64,000 bases of DNA from Streptomyces sp. S.PB5 (GTDB lineage Bacteria > Actinomycetota > Actinomycetes > Streptomycetales > Streptomycetaceae): positions 186,001 through 250,000 of the forward strand of contig NZ_JAQMWP010000007.1 in NCBI RefSeq assembly GCF_030403745.1. The letters run 5' to 3'. The notes under the pieces are model-generated. The model saw nothing but the letters and a program-made list of their open reading frames with translations, did no database searches and was not told the DNA's origin. Position numbers and translations under genes: made by a program. This document shows, one piece after another, positions 17,876-24,944 of this stretch. Every line of letters starts with the position of its first letter. Position 1 is the first letter of the stretch.

Positions 17876-17922
17876 ATGCCCGGTGGGCGGTGCGCGCACG
17901 GTGCGCACCGCCCACCGGGCAT
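17876..17922 (+). terminator. Strong terminator after the betaine importer operon
   Basis: A perfect inverted repeat with 20-base arms (17876-17895 and 17903-17922) and a 7-base loop, 26 bases after the binding-protein stop. No long T-run follows, as is common in Streptomyces. It separates the importer operon from the dimethylglycine oxidase promoter. Confidence 0.88.
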
Positions 17923-17961
17923 TGCCGTGTCTCCGGCGTGTTCCCCGAGGTCCCGGCCCCC

Positions 17962-17990
17962 TTGACACCCATCAGCGCGGCAGGCACATT
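17962..17990 (+). promoter_or_regulatory. Candidate promoter of dimethylglycine oxidase
   Basis: TTGACA, 17 bases, then CACATT, 78 bases upstream of the ATG. The consensus -35 and correct spacing are good; the -10 is weak, as expected for a regulated promoter. The GTTGC/GCAAC sites begin 3 bases later. Confidence 0.5.
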
Positions 17991-17992
17991 GA

Positions 17993-18028
17993 GTTGCGCA
18001 ACCTGAATCATGTTGCGCAGACAGCAAC
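17993..18028. promoter_or_regulatory. Tandem GTTGC/GCAAC sites upstream of dimethylglycine oxidase
   Basis: GTTGCGCAAC, a perfect 10-base palindrome, lies at 17993-18002, and a perfect GTTGC-N7-GCAAC lies at 18012-18028. The two GTTGC half-sites start 19 bases apart, the same phasing as at 12244/12263. A regulator bound here would sit on the transcription start region. Confidence 0.6.
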
Positions 18029-18067
18029 TCGATCGGCTCGACTGGTTTTCAGACCGGAGGTGCGGCG

Positions 18068-20506
18068 ATGGCGGGACCCCGAGTGGTCATCATCGGAGCG
18101 GGTGTCGTGGGAGCGGCCCTCGCGGACGAGATCTCCGCGCGCGGCTGGACCGAGGTGACCGTGGTCGACCAGGGCCCGCTCCCCGCCACCGGGGGCTCCT
18201 CGTCCCACGCCCCCGGCCTGGTCTTCCAGGCGAACTCCTCCAAGACCATGACCGAACTGGCCCGCTACACGGTCGAGAAGTTCTGCTCACTCGACGTCGA
18301 CGGCAAGCCCTGCTTCCTCCAGGTCGGCGGCCTGGAGGTGGCCACCACCCCCGAGCGCCTGGTGGAACTGCGGCGCCGGCACGGCTGGCTCACCGCCTGG
18401 GGCGTCGAGGGCCGGCTGCTGAGCGCCGACGAATGCGTCGAGCAGCACCCCCTGGTCAACCGCGACAAGGTCCTCGGCGGCCTTCTCGTCCCCACCGACG
18501 GCCTCGCCAAGGCCGTCCTCGCCGTCGAGGCGCAGATCCGCCGGGCCACCGAGCGCGGAGTGACGTTCCTGGCCCGCCACGAGGTCCTGGACGTCCTGCA
18601 GAGCGACGGCCGGGTCACCGGCGTCCGCACCGACCAGGGCGAGCTCCCGGCGGACATCGTCGTGTGCTGTGCGGGCATCTGGGGCCCGCGGATCGCCCGC
18701 ATGGCCGGCATGAACCTCCCGCTGACCCCGCTCGCCCACCAGCTCGCCTGGACGGGCCCCGTCCCGGCGCTCGCCGGCCAGACCGAGGAGGCGGTCCGCC
18801 CGATCCTGCGCCACCAGGACGCCGACCTCTACTACCGCGACCGCTTCGACGGCATCGGCATCGGCTACTACGGCCACCGCCCGATGCCGATATCGGCCGA
18901 TGACATCCTCTCCTTCGACGAGGCCGCCGAGATGCCGTCGGTCCTGAAATTCACCGAGGAGGACTTCGAGCCCGCCTGGACCGAGACGCAGTCCCTGCTC
19001 CCGGCGACGGCCGAGGCGAAGGTCGAGGAGGGCATCAACGGCCTCTTCTCCTTCACCACCGACAACTTCCCGCTGCTCGGCGAGTCGAGGGACGTCAAGG
19101 GCTTCTGGGTCGCCGAGGCGGTCTGGGTCACCCACTCCGCGGGCGTCGGCCGCGCGATGGCCGAATGGCTGGTCGACGGCCACTGCTCGTCCTTCGACCT
19201 CCACGAGTGCGACGTCAACCGCTTCGAGCCGCACCAGCTCTCCCCGGAGTACGTCCTGGCCCGCGACTGCCAGAACTTCGTCGAGGTCTACGACATCCTC
19301 CACCCCCTCCAGCCCTCGGGCGACCCCCGCCCCCTCCGCAAGAGCCCCTTCTACGCCCGCCAGGAGGGGCACGGCGCCTTCTTCCTGGAGGCGAACGGCT
19401 GGGAGCGCCCCCAGTGGTACGAGGCCAACGCGGGCCTGCTGGAAGGCCGTTCCATCCCCACCCCGGGCGACTGGGCGGCGCGGTACTGGTCCCCGATCGT
19501 CGGCGCCGAGGCCCAGGCCACCCGCGAGACGGTCGCGTTGTACGACATGACGGCCCTCAAGCGCCTGGAGGTCGGCGGCCCCGGCGCGGCCGACTTCCTG
19601 GAGGGCCTGGTCACCGGCAAGGTCGCCAAGTCGGTCGGCTCGGTGACGTACACGCTCCTGCTGGACCACGACGGCGGCATCCGCAGCGACATCACGGTGG
19701 CCCGGCTGGCCCGCGACCTCTTCCAGGTCGGCGCCAACGGCAACCTGGACCTCGACTGGCTCACCCGCCACCTCCCGGCCGACGGCACGGTCCAGGTCCG
19801 CGACATCACCCCGGGCACCTGCTGCATCGGCCTGTGGGGCCCGCTGGCCCGCGAGGTCCTCCAGCCGCTGACGGACGAGGACTTCTCGGGCGACGGCCTG
19901 AAGTACTTCCGGGCCAAGCGCGCCTACATCGGCAGCGTCCCGGTCACGGCCATGCGGCTGAGCTACGTCGGCGAACTCGGCTGGGAGCTCTACACCACCG
20001 CCGACCAGGGCGAGAAGCTCTGGGACACCCTCTGGCGGGCGGCGCAGCCCCTCGGCGGCGTCATCGCGGGCCGCGGCGCCTTCAACAGCCTCCGCCTGGA
20101 GAAGGGTTACCGCTCCTTCGGCACCGACATGACCTACGAGCACGACCCCTACGAGGCCGGCGTCGGCTTCGCCGTCAAGCCCGACAAGGGCGACTTCATC
20201 GGCAAGGAGGCCCTGGCGCGCCGCAAGGAGAACGTCCGGCGCAGGCTGACCTGCCTCACCATCGACGACCCGCGGTCGGTCGTCCTGGGCAAGGAACCGG
20301 TGTACGACGGCGACCGCGCGGTCGGCTATGTCACCAGCGCCTCCTACGGCTACACCATCGGCAAGGGCATCGCCTACGCCTGGCTCCCCACCGAACTCAC
20401 CACGCCGGGCACCTCCCTGCACATCGGCTACTTCGACCAGCGCATCGAGGCGGTCGTCGCCGAGGAGCCCCTGTTCGACCCGTCGATGTCCCGCCTGCGC
20501 GGCTAG
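18068..20506 (+). CDS. dmg: Dimethylglycine oxidase (FAD/GcvT fusion)
   Basis: 812 residues. The N-terminal half is a DAO-type FAD domain with VVIIGAGVVGAALADEI at residues 5-21 and the GGSSSHAPGLVFQ motif holding the histidine that carries covalent flavin in this family. From about residue 430 follows a folate-binding GcvT/aminomethyltransferase half with ALYDMTALKRLEV, RLSYVGELGWELY and LRLEKGYRSFGTDM. Size and motif order fit the oxidase characterised from Arthrobacter. It demethylates dimethylglycine to sarcosine, passing the methyl carbon to THF. A GGAGGT ribosome site precedes the ATG. A sarcosine dehydrogenase role is possible, but sarcosine is already served by soxBDAG. Confidence 0.9.
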   Translation: MAGPRVVIIGAGVVGAALADEISARGWTEVTVVDQGPLPATGGSSSHAPGLVFQANSSKTMTELARYTVEKFCSLDVDGKPCFLQVGGLEVATTPERLVELRRRHGWLTAWGVEGRLLSADECVEQHPLVNRDKVLGGLLVPTDGLAKAVLAVEAQIRRATERGVTFLARHEVLDVLQSDGRVTGVRTDQGELPADIVVCCAGIWGPRIARMAGMNLPLTPLAHQLAWTGPVPALAGQTEEAVRPILRHQDADLYYRDRFDGIGIGYYGHRPMPISADDILSFDEAAEMPSVLKFTEEDFEPAWTETQSLLPATAEAKVEEGINGLFSFTTDNFPLLGESRDVKGFWVAEAVWVTHSAGVGRAMAEWLVDGHCSSFDLHECDVNRFEPHQLSPEYVLARDCQNFVEVYDILHPLQPSGDPRPLRKSPFYARQEGHGAFFLEANGWERPQWYEANAGLLEGRSIPTPGDWAARYWSPIVGAEAQATRETVALYDMTALKRLEVGGPGAADFLEGLVTGKVAKSVGSVTYTLLLDHDGGIRSDITVARLARDLFQVGANGNLDLDWLTRHLPADGTVQVRDITPGTCCIGLWGPLAREVLQPLTDEDFSGDGLKYFRAKRAYIGSVPVTAMRLSYVGELGWELYTTADQGEKLWDTLWRAAQPLGGVIAGRGAFNSLRLEKGYRSFGTDMTYEHDPYEAGVGFAVKPDKGDFIGKEALARRKENVRRRLTCLTIDDPRSVVLGKEPVYDGDRAVGYVTSASYGYTIGKGIAYAWLPTELTTPGTSLHIGYFDQRIEAVVAEEPLFDPSMSRLRG

Positions 20507-20581
20507 CCACGGCGAGGAGCATCGCCGGTGACCGTGACGGCCCGGGGGAGAGCCGGAGGGACAAGGCCGGAAGACCTGTCA

Positions 20582-20615
20582 CCGCCCGGTCAGCCGACAA
20601 CGGCTGACCGGGCGG
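20582..20615. terminator. Bidirectional terminator between convergent genes
   Basis: A perfect hairpin: 15-base arms 20582-20596 and 20601-20615 around an ACAA tetraloop. It includes the stop codon of the leftward ATPase gene and lies 75 bases after the dimethylglycine oxidase stop, so it can serve both. Confidence 0.85.
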
Positions 20616-21234
20616 GAGCGTGTTCGGCCCTGCGGCCGTCGACCGCGTGGTCGACCTCGGCGTGGACCCGGCCGCTCTTCTCGCCGGCGAGCCGCCGCGG
20701 CGGACGCGCCGGACGCGCCGAGGCGGCCGGAGTGGCGGCCGGCGCGGAGAGGGCGAACCAGACGACCTTGCCCGACTCCCCGTCCGGCCGGACCCCCCAG
20801 CTCTCGCTGACGGCGGCGACCATGGCGAGCCCGCGCCCGCACGTGGCGAGCCCCTCGGCTTCCAGGAGGCTGTCGGGCATGTCCTCCACGACCGGCAGAC
20901 GCGGGTCGTGGTCGTGCACGGAGACCATGAGCCGGCCGAGCAGCAGCTCGATCTCCACGGTGCACATCTTGTCGGGCTGGGCGTGCCGGTGGACGTTGGT
21001 GAGCAGCTCCGTCACACCGAGCGCCGCCCGGTCTATGAGGGGGTCCAGATGCCAGTAGCGCAACTGTGCAGAGACGATTCTGCGCACCTGGCCGATCCGC
21101 GACGGCAGGGCTTGGAGCTCTACCGTGCAGTGCCTGCTTGGGTGACTGATCACGGCTGCGACTCCCCGACTGAAGAGGTCCGGAAGAACACGGAGTTCGG
21201 ATCGATCCAGCAGGGCGCCTGGTGGAACGGCCAC
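20590..21234 (-). CDS. Anti-sigma-factor-type ATP-binding regulator (HATPase_c_2)
   Basis: Up to 214 residues. The central domain is a GHKL-type serine-kinase fold like SpoIIAB/RsbW: the N-box is GVTELLTNVHRHA, the next block is SVHDHDPRLP, and the G-box is CGRGLAMVAAVSESWG. Streptomyces has dozens of such stand-alone ATPases acting on anti-anti-sigma factors. I give the longest frame, GTG at 21234. A GTG at 21153 behind GGGGAG gives a 187-residue protein starting MISHPSRHCTVELQ, which may be the real start. The C-terminal about 50 residues are low-complexity Ala/Arg/Pro. No partner gene is adjacent. Confidence 0.8.
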   Translation of the reverse strand: MAVPPGALLDRSELRVLPDLFSRGVAAVISHPSRHCTVELQALPSRIGQVRRIVSAQLRYWHLDPLIDRAALGVTELLTNVHRHAQPDKMCTVEIELLLGRLMVSVHDHDPRLPVVEDMPDSLLEAEGLATCGRGLAMVAAVSESWGVRPDGESGKVVWFALSAPAATPAASARPARPPRRLAGEKSGRVHAEVDHAVDGRRAEHAPARSAVVG

Positions 21235-21340
21235 CTGCTGCCATGCCCGGCGGGCTGGTTCGCAGCGTTATCGCCGGTAAACCCAGAGTGACGTGAGAAC
21301 AGCGTGACTCAGGGGGCGAATGACCGCAACTCGCGGTGAG

Positions 21341-21664
21341 TCACCCGTTACGTCCCGCGGCCTTCCGTACGGCCTCGATGAACCGGCGTGCCGCCGGTGG
21401 GCCCGGCTCGCCCGGTGCGGGGTCGTGATCACCGAGGGTCAGCAGGTACCGCTTGCCGTTGAGGTCGGCAAGGGCCCGGTCGTCGGGGGCGAACCAGGGC
21501 TTGGAGGCCCGTACCGCCTGCACCGGTGCACTGTCGATCTCGCTGCCGTAGCTGGTGAGCAGCTCCACCCGGCCGTCGCTGATCCGGACCTGACCGGCCC
21601 GGGTGAGCGAACGCAGCCGCTTCCCGATCCGCACCCCCGTGGCTGTGAACTCCGGCTCCGCCAT
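21341..21664 (-). CDS. Conserved small protein of unknown function
   Basis: 107 residues. I do not recognise a named family. The segment VRIGKRLRSLTRAGQVRISDGRVELLTSYGSEIDS looks like a short beta-rich domain, followed by a tryptophan-containing turn (ASKPWFAPDDRALADLNG) and a basic C-terminal helix (RRFIEAVRKAAG). No signal peptide or membrane helix is visible. The ATG at 21664 follows a purine-rich GGGGGCGGGGAGC stretch. It lies 106 bases upstream of the neighbouring ATPase on the same strand, so co-transcription is possible but not close. Confidence 0.65.
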   Translation of the reverse strand: MAEPEFTATGVRIGKRLRSLTRAGQVRISDGRVELLTSYGSEIDSAPVQAVRASKPWFAPDDRALADLNGKRYLLTLGDHDPAPGEPGPPAARRFIEAVRKAAGRNG

Positions 21665-21883
21665 GCTCCCCGCCCCCTCGTGCGTTCTCGGTGTGCCGGC
21701 CCGTGATCCGGCTCGTCGCATGATCCAGTGTGCGCCCCCGTCCGGGACCTGCGCGTCCCGTTCGGTGCAGTCTGCCCGCACCCGGCGTCGAGCACCAGTG
21801 CGCATGCCACCCCCGCCGAGCGCGCCCGGAGCACTTGTCCGAATGCGCCCCCGGGGCACTGCGGAGCCCGTCCCCCAGGGTGG

Positions 21884-21902
21884 CCTTTGAGGCGCTCAAA
21901 GG
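21884..21902. promoter_or_regulatory. Inverted repeat CCTTTGAG-N3-CTCAAAGG
   Basis: A perfect 8-base-arm palindrome with a GCG centre, 96 bases upstream of the GTG of the desulfhydrase-like gene. This is the size and symmetry of a dimeric regulator site. No regulator gene is adjacent. Confidence 0.5.
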
Positions 21903-21903
21903 T

Positions 21904-21942
21904 GTGTTTATGCAGGTGAGAAGCGTGCGGAAGGTGTTTATG
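21904..21942 (+). repeat. GTGTTTATG direct repeat in the promoter region
   Basis: GTGTTTATG occurs at 21904-21912 and 21934-21942, exactly 30 bases (about three helical turns) apart, within the stretch expected to hold the promoter of the next gene. The AT-rich content stands out from its surroundings. Confidence 0.45.
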
Positions 21943-21997
21943 ATCGGGGCGTCGGCCGCGCGACCCGCCGCCGGCGCTCAGCGTAAGGAGCCCTGCC

Positions 21998-23122
21998 GTG
22001 AGCACCCCCCAGCAGATCCGGACCGGCGCCACCCTCGACGTCGACCGCAGCGACGCCGCCTACCGCGACTGGCTGAAAGAGGCCGTCCGCAAGGTCCAGG
22101 CCGATGCCAACCGCTCGGCCGACACCCATCTCCTGCGCTTCCCGCTCCCGGAGCGGTGGGGCATCGACCTGTACCTCAAGGACGAGTCGACCCATCCGAC
22201 CGGCAGCCTCAAGCACCGCCTCGCCCGTTCCCTCTTCCTCTACGGCCTGTGCAATGGCTGGATCCGGCCGGACCGCCCGGTGATCGAGGCGTCCAGCGGC
22301 TCGACGGCCGTCTCCGAGGCCTACTTCGCGGGGCTGATCGGCGTCCCCTTCATCGCCGTCATGCCGCGCACGACCAGCGCCGAGAAGATCCGCCTCATCG
22401 AGTTCCACGGCGGCCGGTGCCACTTCGTGGACGACTCCCGCAAGATGTACGAGGAGTCCGCCCGGCTCGCGGTGGACACCGGCGGCCACTACATGGACCA
22501 GTTCACCTACGCGGAACGGGCCACGGACTGGCGCGGCAACAACAACATCGCCGAATCCATCTTCCGCCAGCTGGAGTTGGAGCGGTTCCCGGAACCCGCG
22601 TGGATCGTCGCCACGGCCGGCACCGGCGGCACCTCGGCGACCCTCGCCCGCTATGTCCACTACACCCAGCGCGACACCCGCATCTGTGTCGCCGACCCGG
22701 AGAACTCCTGTTTCTTCGAGGGCTGGACCACCGGCGATCCGGACGTCACCTGCGACTGCGGCTCCCGCATCGAGGGAATCGGCCGCCCCCGCATGGAACC
22801 GAGCTTCGTGCCCGGTGCCGTCGACCGGATGATGAAGGTCCCCGACGCGGCCAGCGTCGCCGCCGTACGGGCGCTGGAACAGGCCATCGGCCGCAAGGCG
22901 GGCGGCTCGACCGGCACCGGGCTGTGGAGCGCACTGAAGATCGTCGCCGAGATGGTGGCCGAGGGGCGGCGGGGGAGCGTGGTGACGCTGCTGTGCGATC
23001 CCGGGGACCGGTACCTCGACAAGTACTACTCGGACGCCTGGCTGGCCGAACAGGGCCTGGACATCGAGCCGTACGCCGAGGCGATCGAGTCGTTCCTGCA
23101 GACCGGGGTCTGGCCCTGCTGA
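21998..23122 (+). CDS. PLP-dependent cysteine synthase-fold enzyme, Cds1-like L-cysteine desulfhydrase
   Basis: 374 residues, fold-type II PLP enzyme. The Schiff-base lysine is Lys72 in the motif STHPTGSLKHRLARS. The phosphate-binding glycine loop is ATAGTGGTSAT and the substrate loop EASSGSTAVS. The motif string and length resemble the mycobacterial Cds1 desulfhydrase group more than CysK (about 310 residues). The expected reaction is cysteine to pyruvate, ammonia and sulfide. It starts GTG at 21998 behind TAAGGAG and stands alone, with its own upstream palindrome and repeats suggesting regulation. Other beta-elimination substrates are possible. Confidence 0.8.
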   Translation: MSTPQQIRTGATLDVDRSDAAYRDWLKEAVRKVQADANRSADTHLLRFPLPERWGIDLYLKDESTHPTGSLKHRLARSLFLYGLCNGWIRPDRPVIEASSGSTAVSEAYFAGLIGVPFIAVMPRTTSAEKIRLIEFHGGRCHFVDDSRKMYEESARLAVDTGGHYMDQFTYAERATDWRGNNNIAESIFRQLELERFPEPAWIVATAGTGGTSATLARYVHYTQRDTRICVADPENSCFFEGWTTGDPDVTCDCGSRIEGIGRPRMEPSFVPGAVDRMMKVPDAASVAAVRALEQAIGRKAGGSTGTGLWSALKIVAEMVAEGRRGSVVTLLCDPGDRYLDKYYSDAWLAEQGLDIEPYAEAIESFLQTGVWPC

Positions 23123-23195
23123 GCGCTCCGCTGGAAGTGCGGCGAGAGGCTGTCGGTCGGCTGCGGCGCCGTCGTGGCTGGTCGCGCACCGCGCC

Positions 23196-23230
23196 GGAGC
23201 TGCTGATACATACGGAGCTGCTGATGTATC
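23196..23230. repeat. Nested direct and inverted repeat between convergent genes
   Basis: GGAGCTGCTGAT occurs at 23196-23207 and 23214-23225. The same stretch contains the inverted pair GATACAT (23205-23211) / ATGTATC (23224-23230). It lies between the desulfhydrase-like gene and the convergent SRPBCC gene, so it may be a weak terminator or just a small duplication. Confidence 0.4.
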
Positions 23231-23285
23231 CAGCCCTGCACGCCTTCTGGGCGCTGCCGAACCGCAGTCGGCTCCACCGGATCCG

Positions 23286-23777
23286 CTAGGACGGGCCCTC
23301 GGAGGCCGCCAGACGCCGGTCCAGTTCGGCGACCGCGCCCCGGAACGCCCGCCCCAGCCCGGAGCTCGCGAGCTTCACCGCGAAGCGGATGGGGGCCGTG
23401 CCGTCGATGGCGAACGTCCAGCGCACATGGGTGCCCGTCCCCGAGGGGGTGAGCCGCCACTCCTCGGCGAAGGCCCGGACCCCGGGCGTGTTGGCCACGT
23501 CGACGCGGTACGCGTACACCTCGGGCTCCTTCGCCGCGATGATCGTCTCCTGGAAGCGTCCGCCGCCCCTGAGATGGATCTCGCGCGTCGAGCCGTCACC
23601 GGTCGGCCGGGCGAAGGTGACCGCGGAGAACCACTCCGGCCAGCCCGGCACATCGTCGGCGAGGGCCCGGTAGACCGCCTCCGGGCCCGCGGCCATCTCC
23701 CGGGCGAAGACCATGCGTACGGGCGCGACCTCGACGAAGTCGAGCCCCACGGCACGCAGTCGGTGAGCCACGGTCAC
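23286..23777 (-). CDS. SRPBCC-family protein (polyketide cyclase/dehydrase-like)
   Basis: 163 residues. The fold pattern is that of START/Bet v1-like SRPBCC proteins: an N-terminal strand VRMVFAREMAAGPEAVYRAL, then DDVPGWPEWFSAVTFARP, a series of beta strands (FQETIIAAKEPEVYAYRV, THVRWTFAIDG), and a long C-terminal helix (RAFRGAVAELDRRLAA). Such proteins bind small hydrophobic ligands. The start is GTG at 23777. It is convergent to the desulfhydrase-like gene and 45 bases upstream of the DeoR stop on the same strand. The ligand cannot be inferred. Confidence 0.75.
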   Translation of the reverse strand: MTVAHRLRAVGLDFVEVAPVRMVFAREMAAGPEAVYRALADDVPGWPEWFSAVTFARPTGDGSTREIHLRGGGRFQETIIAAKEPEVYAYRVDVANTPGVRAFAEEWRLTPSGTGTHVRWTFAIDGTAPIRFAVKLASSGLGRAFRGAVAELDRRLAASEGPS

Positions 23778-23822
23778 ACCCCCGGGTGACGACAGAGGGG
23801 TGACACCCTAACTGACGCTCAG

Positions 23823-24653
23823 TCAGCTGTCTGTACCGTCACCGGACTCGCCCGCCACCACCAGGCGCCGCAGATGCTCGGCGACCTCCTCGCGCGCCGG
23901 AGTCGGCAGCCCCGCGTCCGTCACCAGCGTGTCGACCTGATCGAGGGCCGCGAACGAACTCAGCCCCACCGTGCCCCACTTGGTGTGGTCGGCGACCACC
24001 ACGACCCGCCGCGCCGACTGCACCAGACGCCGGTTGGTCTCGGCCTCCGCGAGGTTCGGCGTCGACAGACCCGCCTCGACCGATATCCCGTGGACCCCGA
24101 GGAACAGCACGTCGAAGTGGAGCGCCGCGATCGCCTGGTCGGCCACCGGACCCACCAGCGAGTCGGACGGCGTGCGCACCCCGCCGGTCAGCACCACCGT
24201 GGCCGCACCCTGACGGGGGCCCGTGGTGCGCTGCGCCGCGTGGAAGACATCGGCCACCCGCACCGAGTTGGTGACAACGGTCAGATCCGGCACGTCCAGC
24301 AGATGATGGGCCAGCGCATACGTCGTCGTACCGCCGGAGAGAGCGATCGCGGAACCCGGCGCCACCAGTTCGGCGGCCGCGCGGGCGATGTCCTCCTTGG
24401 CGGACAGCTCAAGGCCCGACTTGGCCTCGAAACCCGGCTCGTGGGTGCTCGCCTCGACCACCGGGACCGCGCCGCCGTGCACCTTCTCCAGGACGCCCTG
24501 CCGGGCGAGCGCGTCGAGATCGCGGCGCACCGTCATGTCCGACACGCCGAGCTTCCGGGTCAGTTCGTTGACCCGGACACCGCCGCGGCGCCGCACCTCG
24601 TCCAGGATGAGGGCGCGCCGCTGCTCCGCGAGGAGGTTCTGATTCTCACTCAC
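23823..24653 (-). CDS. DeoR-family transcriptional regulator
   Basis: 276 residues. The N-terminal DeoR helix-turn-helix reads VNELTRKLGVSDMTVRRDLD followed by GVLEKVHGGAV. The C-terminal DeoRC sugar-phosphate-sensing domain has ALSGGTTTYALAHHL, LTGGVRTPSDSLVGP and DHTKWGTVGLSSF, the usual effector motifs. I chose the GTG at 24653 (MSENQNLLAEQRR) because it opens directly into the HTH, with GGAG nine bases upstream. No sugar gene lies next to it, so the target is unclear; the divergent neighbour is a membrane hydrolase. Confidence 0.88.
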   Translation of the reverse strand: MSENQNLLAEQRRALILDEVRRRGGVRVNELTRKLGVSDMTVRRDLDALARQGVLEKVHGGAVPVVEASTHEPGFEAKSGLELSAKEDIARAAAELVAPGSAIALSGGTTTYALAHHLLDVPDLTVVTNSVRVADVFHAAQRTTGPRQGAATVVLTGGVRTPSDSLVGPVADQAIAALHFDVLFLGVHGISVEAGLSTPNLAEAETNRRLVQSARRVVVVADHTKWGTVGLSSFAALDQVDTLVTDAGLPTPAREEVAEHLRRLVVAGESGDGTDS

Positions 24654-24944
24654 GTACGCTCCGGTCCTTTCGCCGCCACCTGTCCGACACGCCCTGCGCA
24701 CCCGCTCCGACAAGGGCATTCCCCCCGGTCCCGGTGCGCGGACGTCCCATCCTCGCACGGCACGGTACCGGTCGCGCCACCGACCGTCACGACGCGCGCA
24801 TGTCACTGCAGCCACTCCGTTTCCCTGCCGGTCACCCGGATCGGGGAGATTCCGTGACGAGGGGTGTGCGGCGCGGCCCCAGCGGAGATCCTTGAGCCCG
24901 CACCTGCATGGGCGGACGGCGTGTCACGGGGGAAGTGCAGAACA

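Larger units (their letters stand above)
21665..21997. other. Intergenic region upstream of the cysteine desulfhydrase-like gene
   Basis: 333 bases between divergent genes. Frames here have no credible product. The right half contains a perfect inverted repeat at 21884-21902 and a GTGTTTATG element repeated at 21904-21912 and 21934-21942 (listed separately). The left half holds nothing I can identify. Confidence 0.6.
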
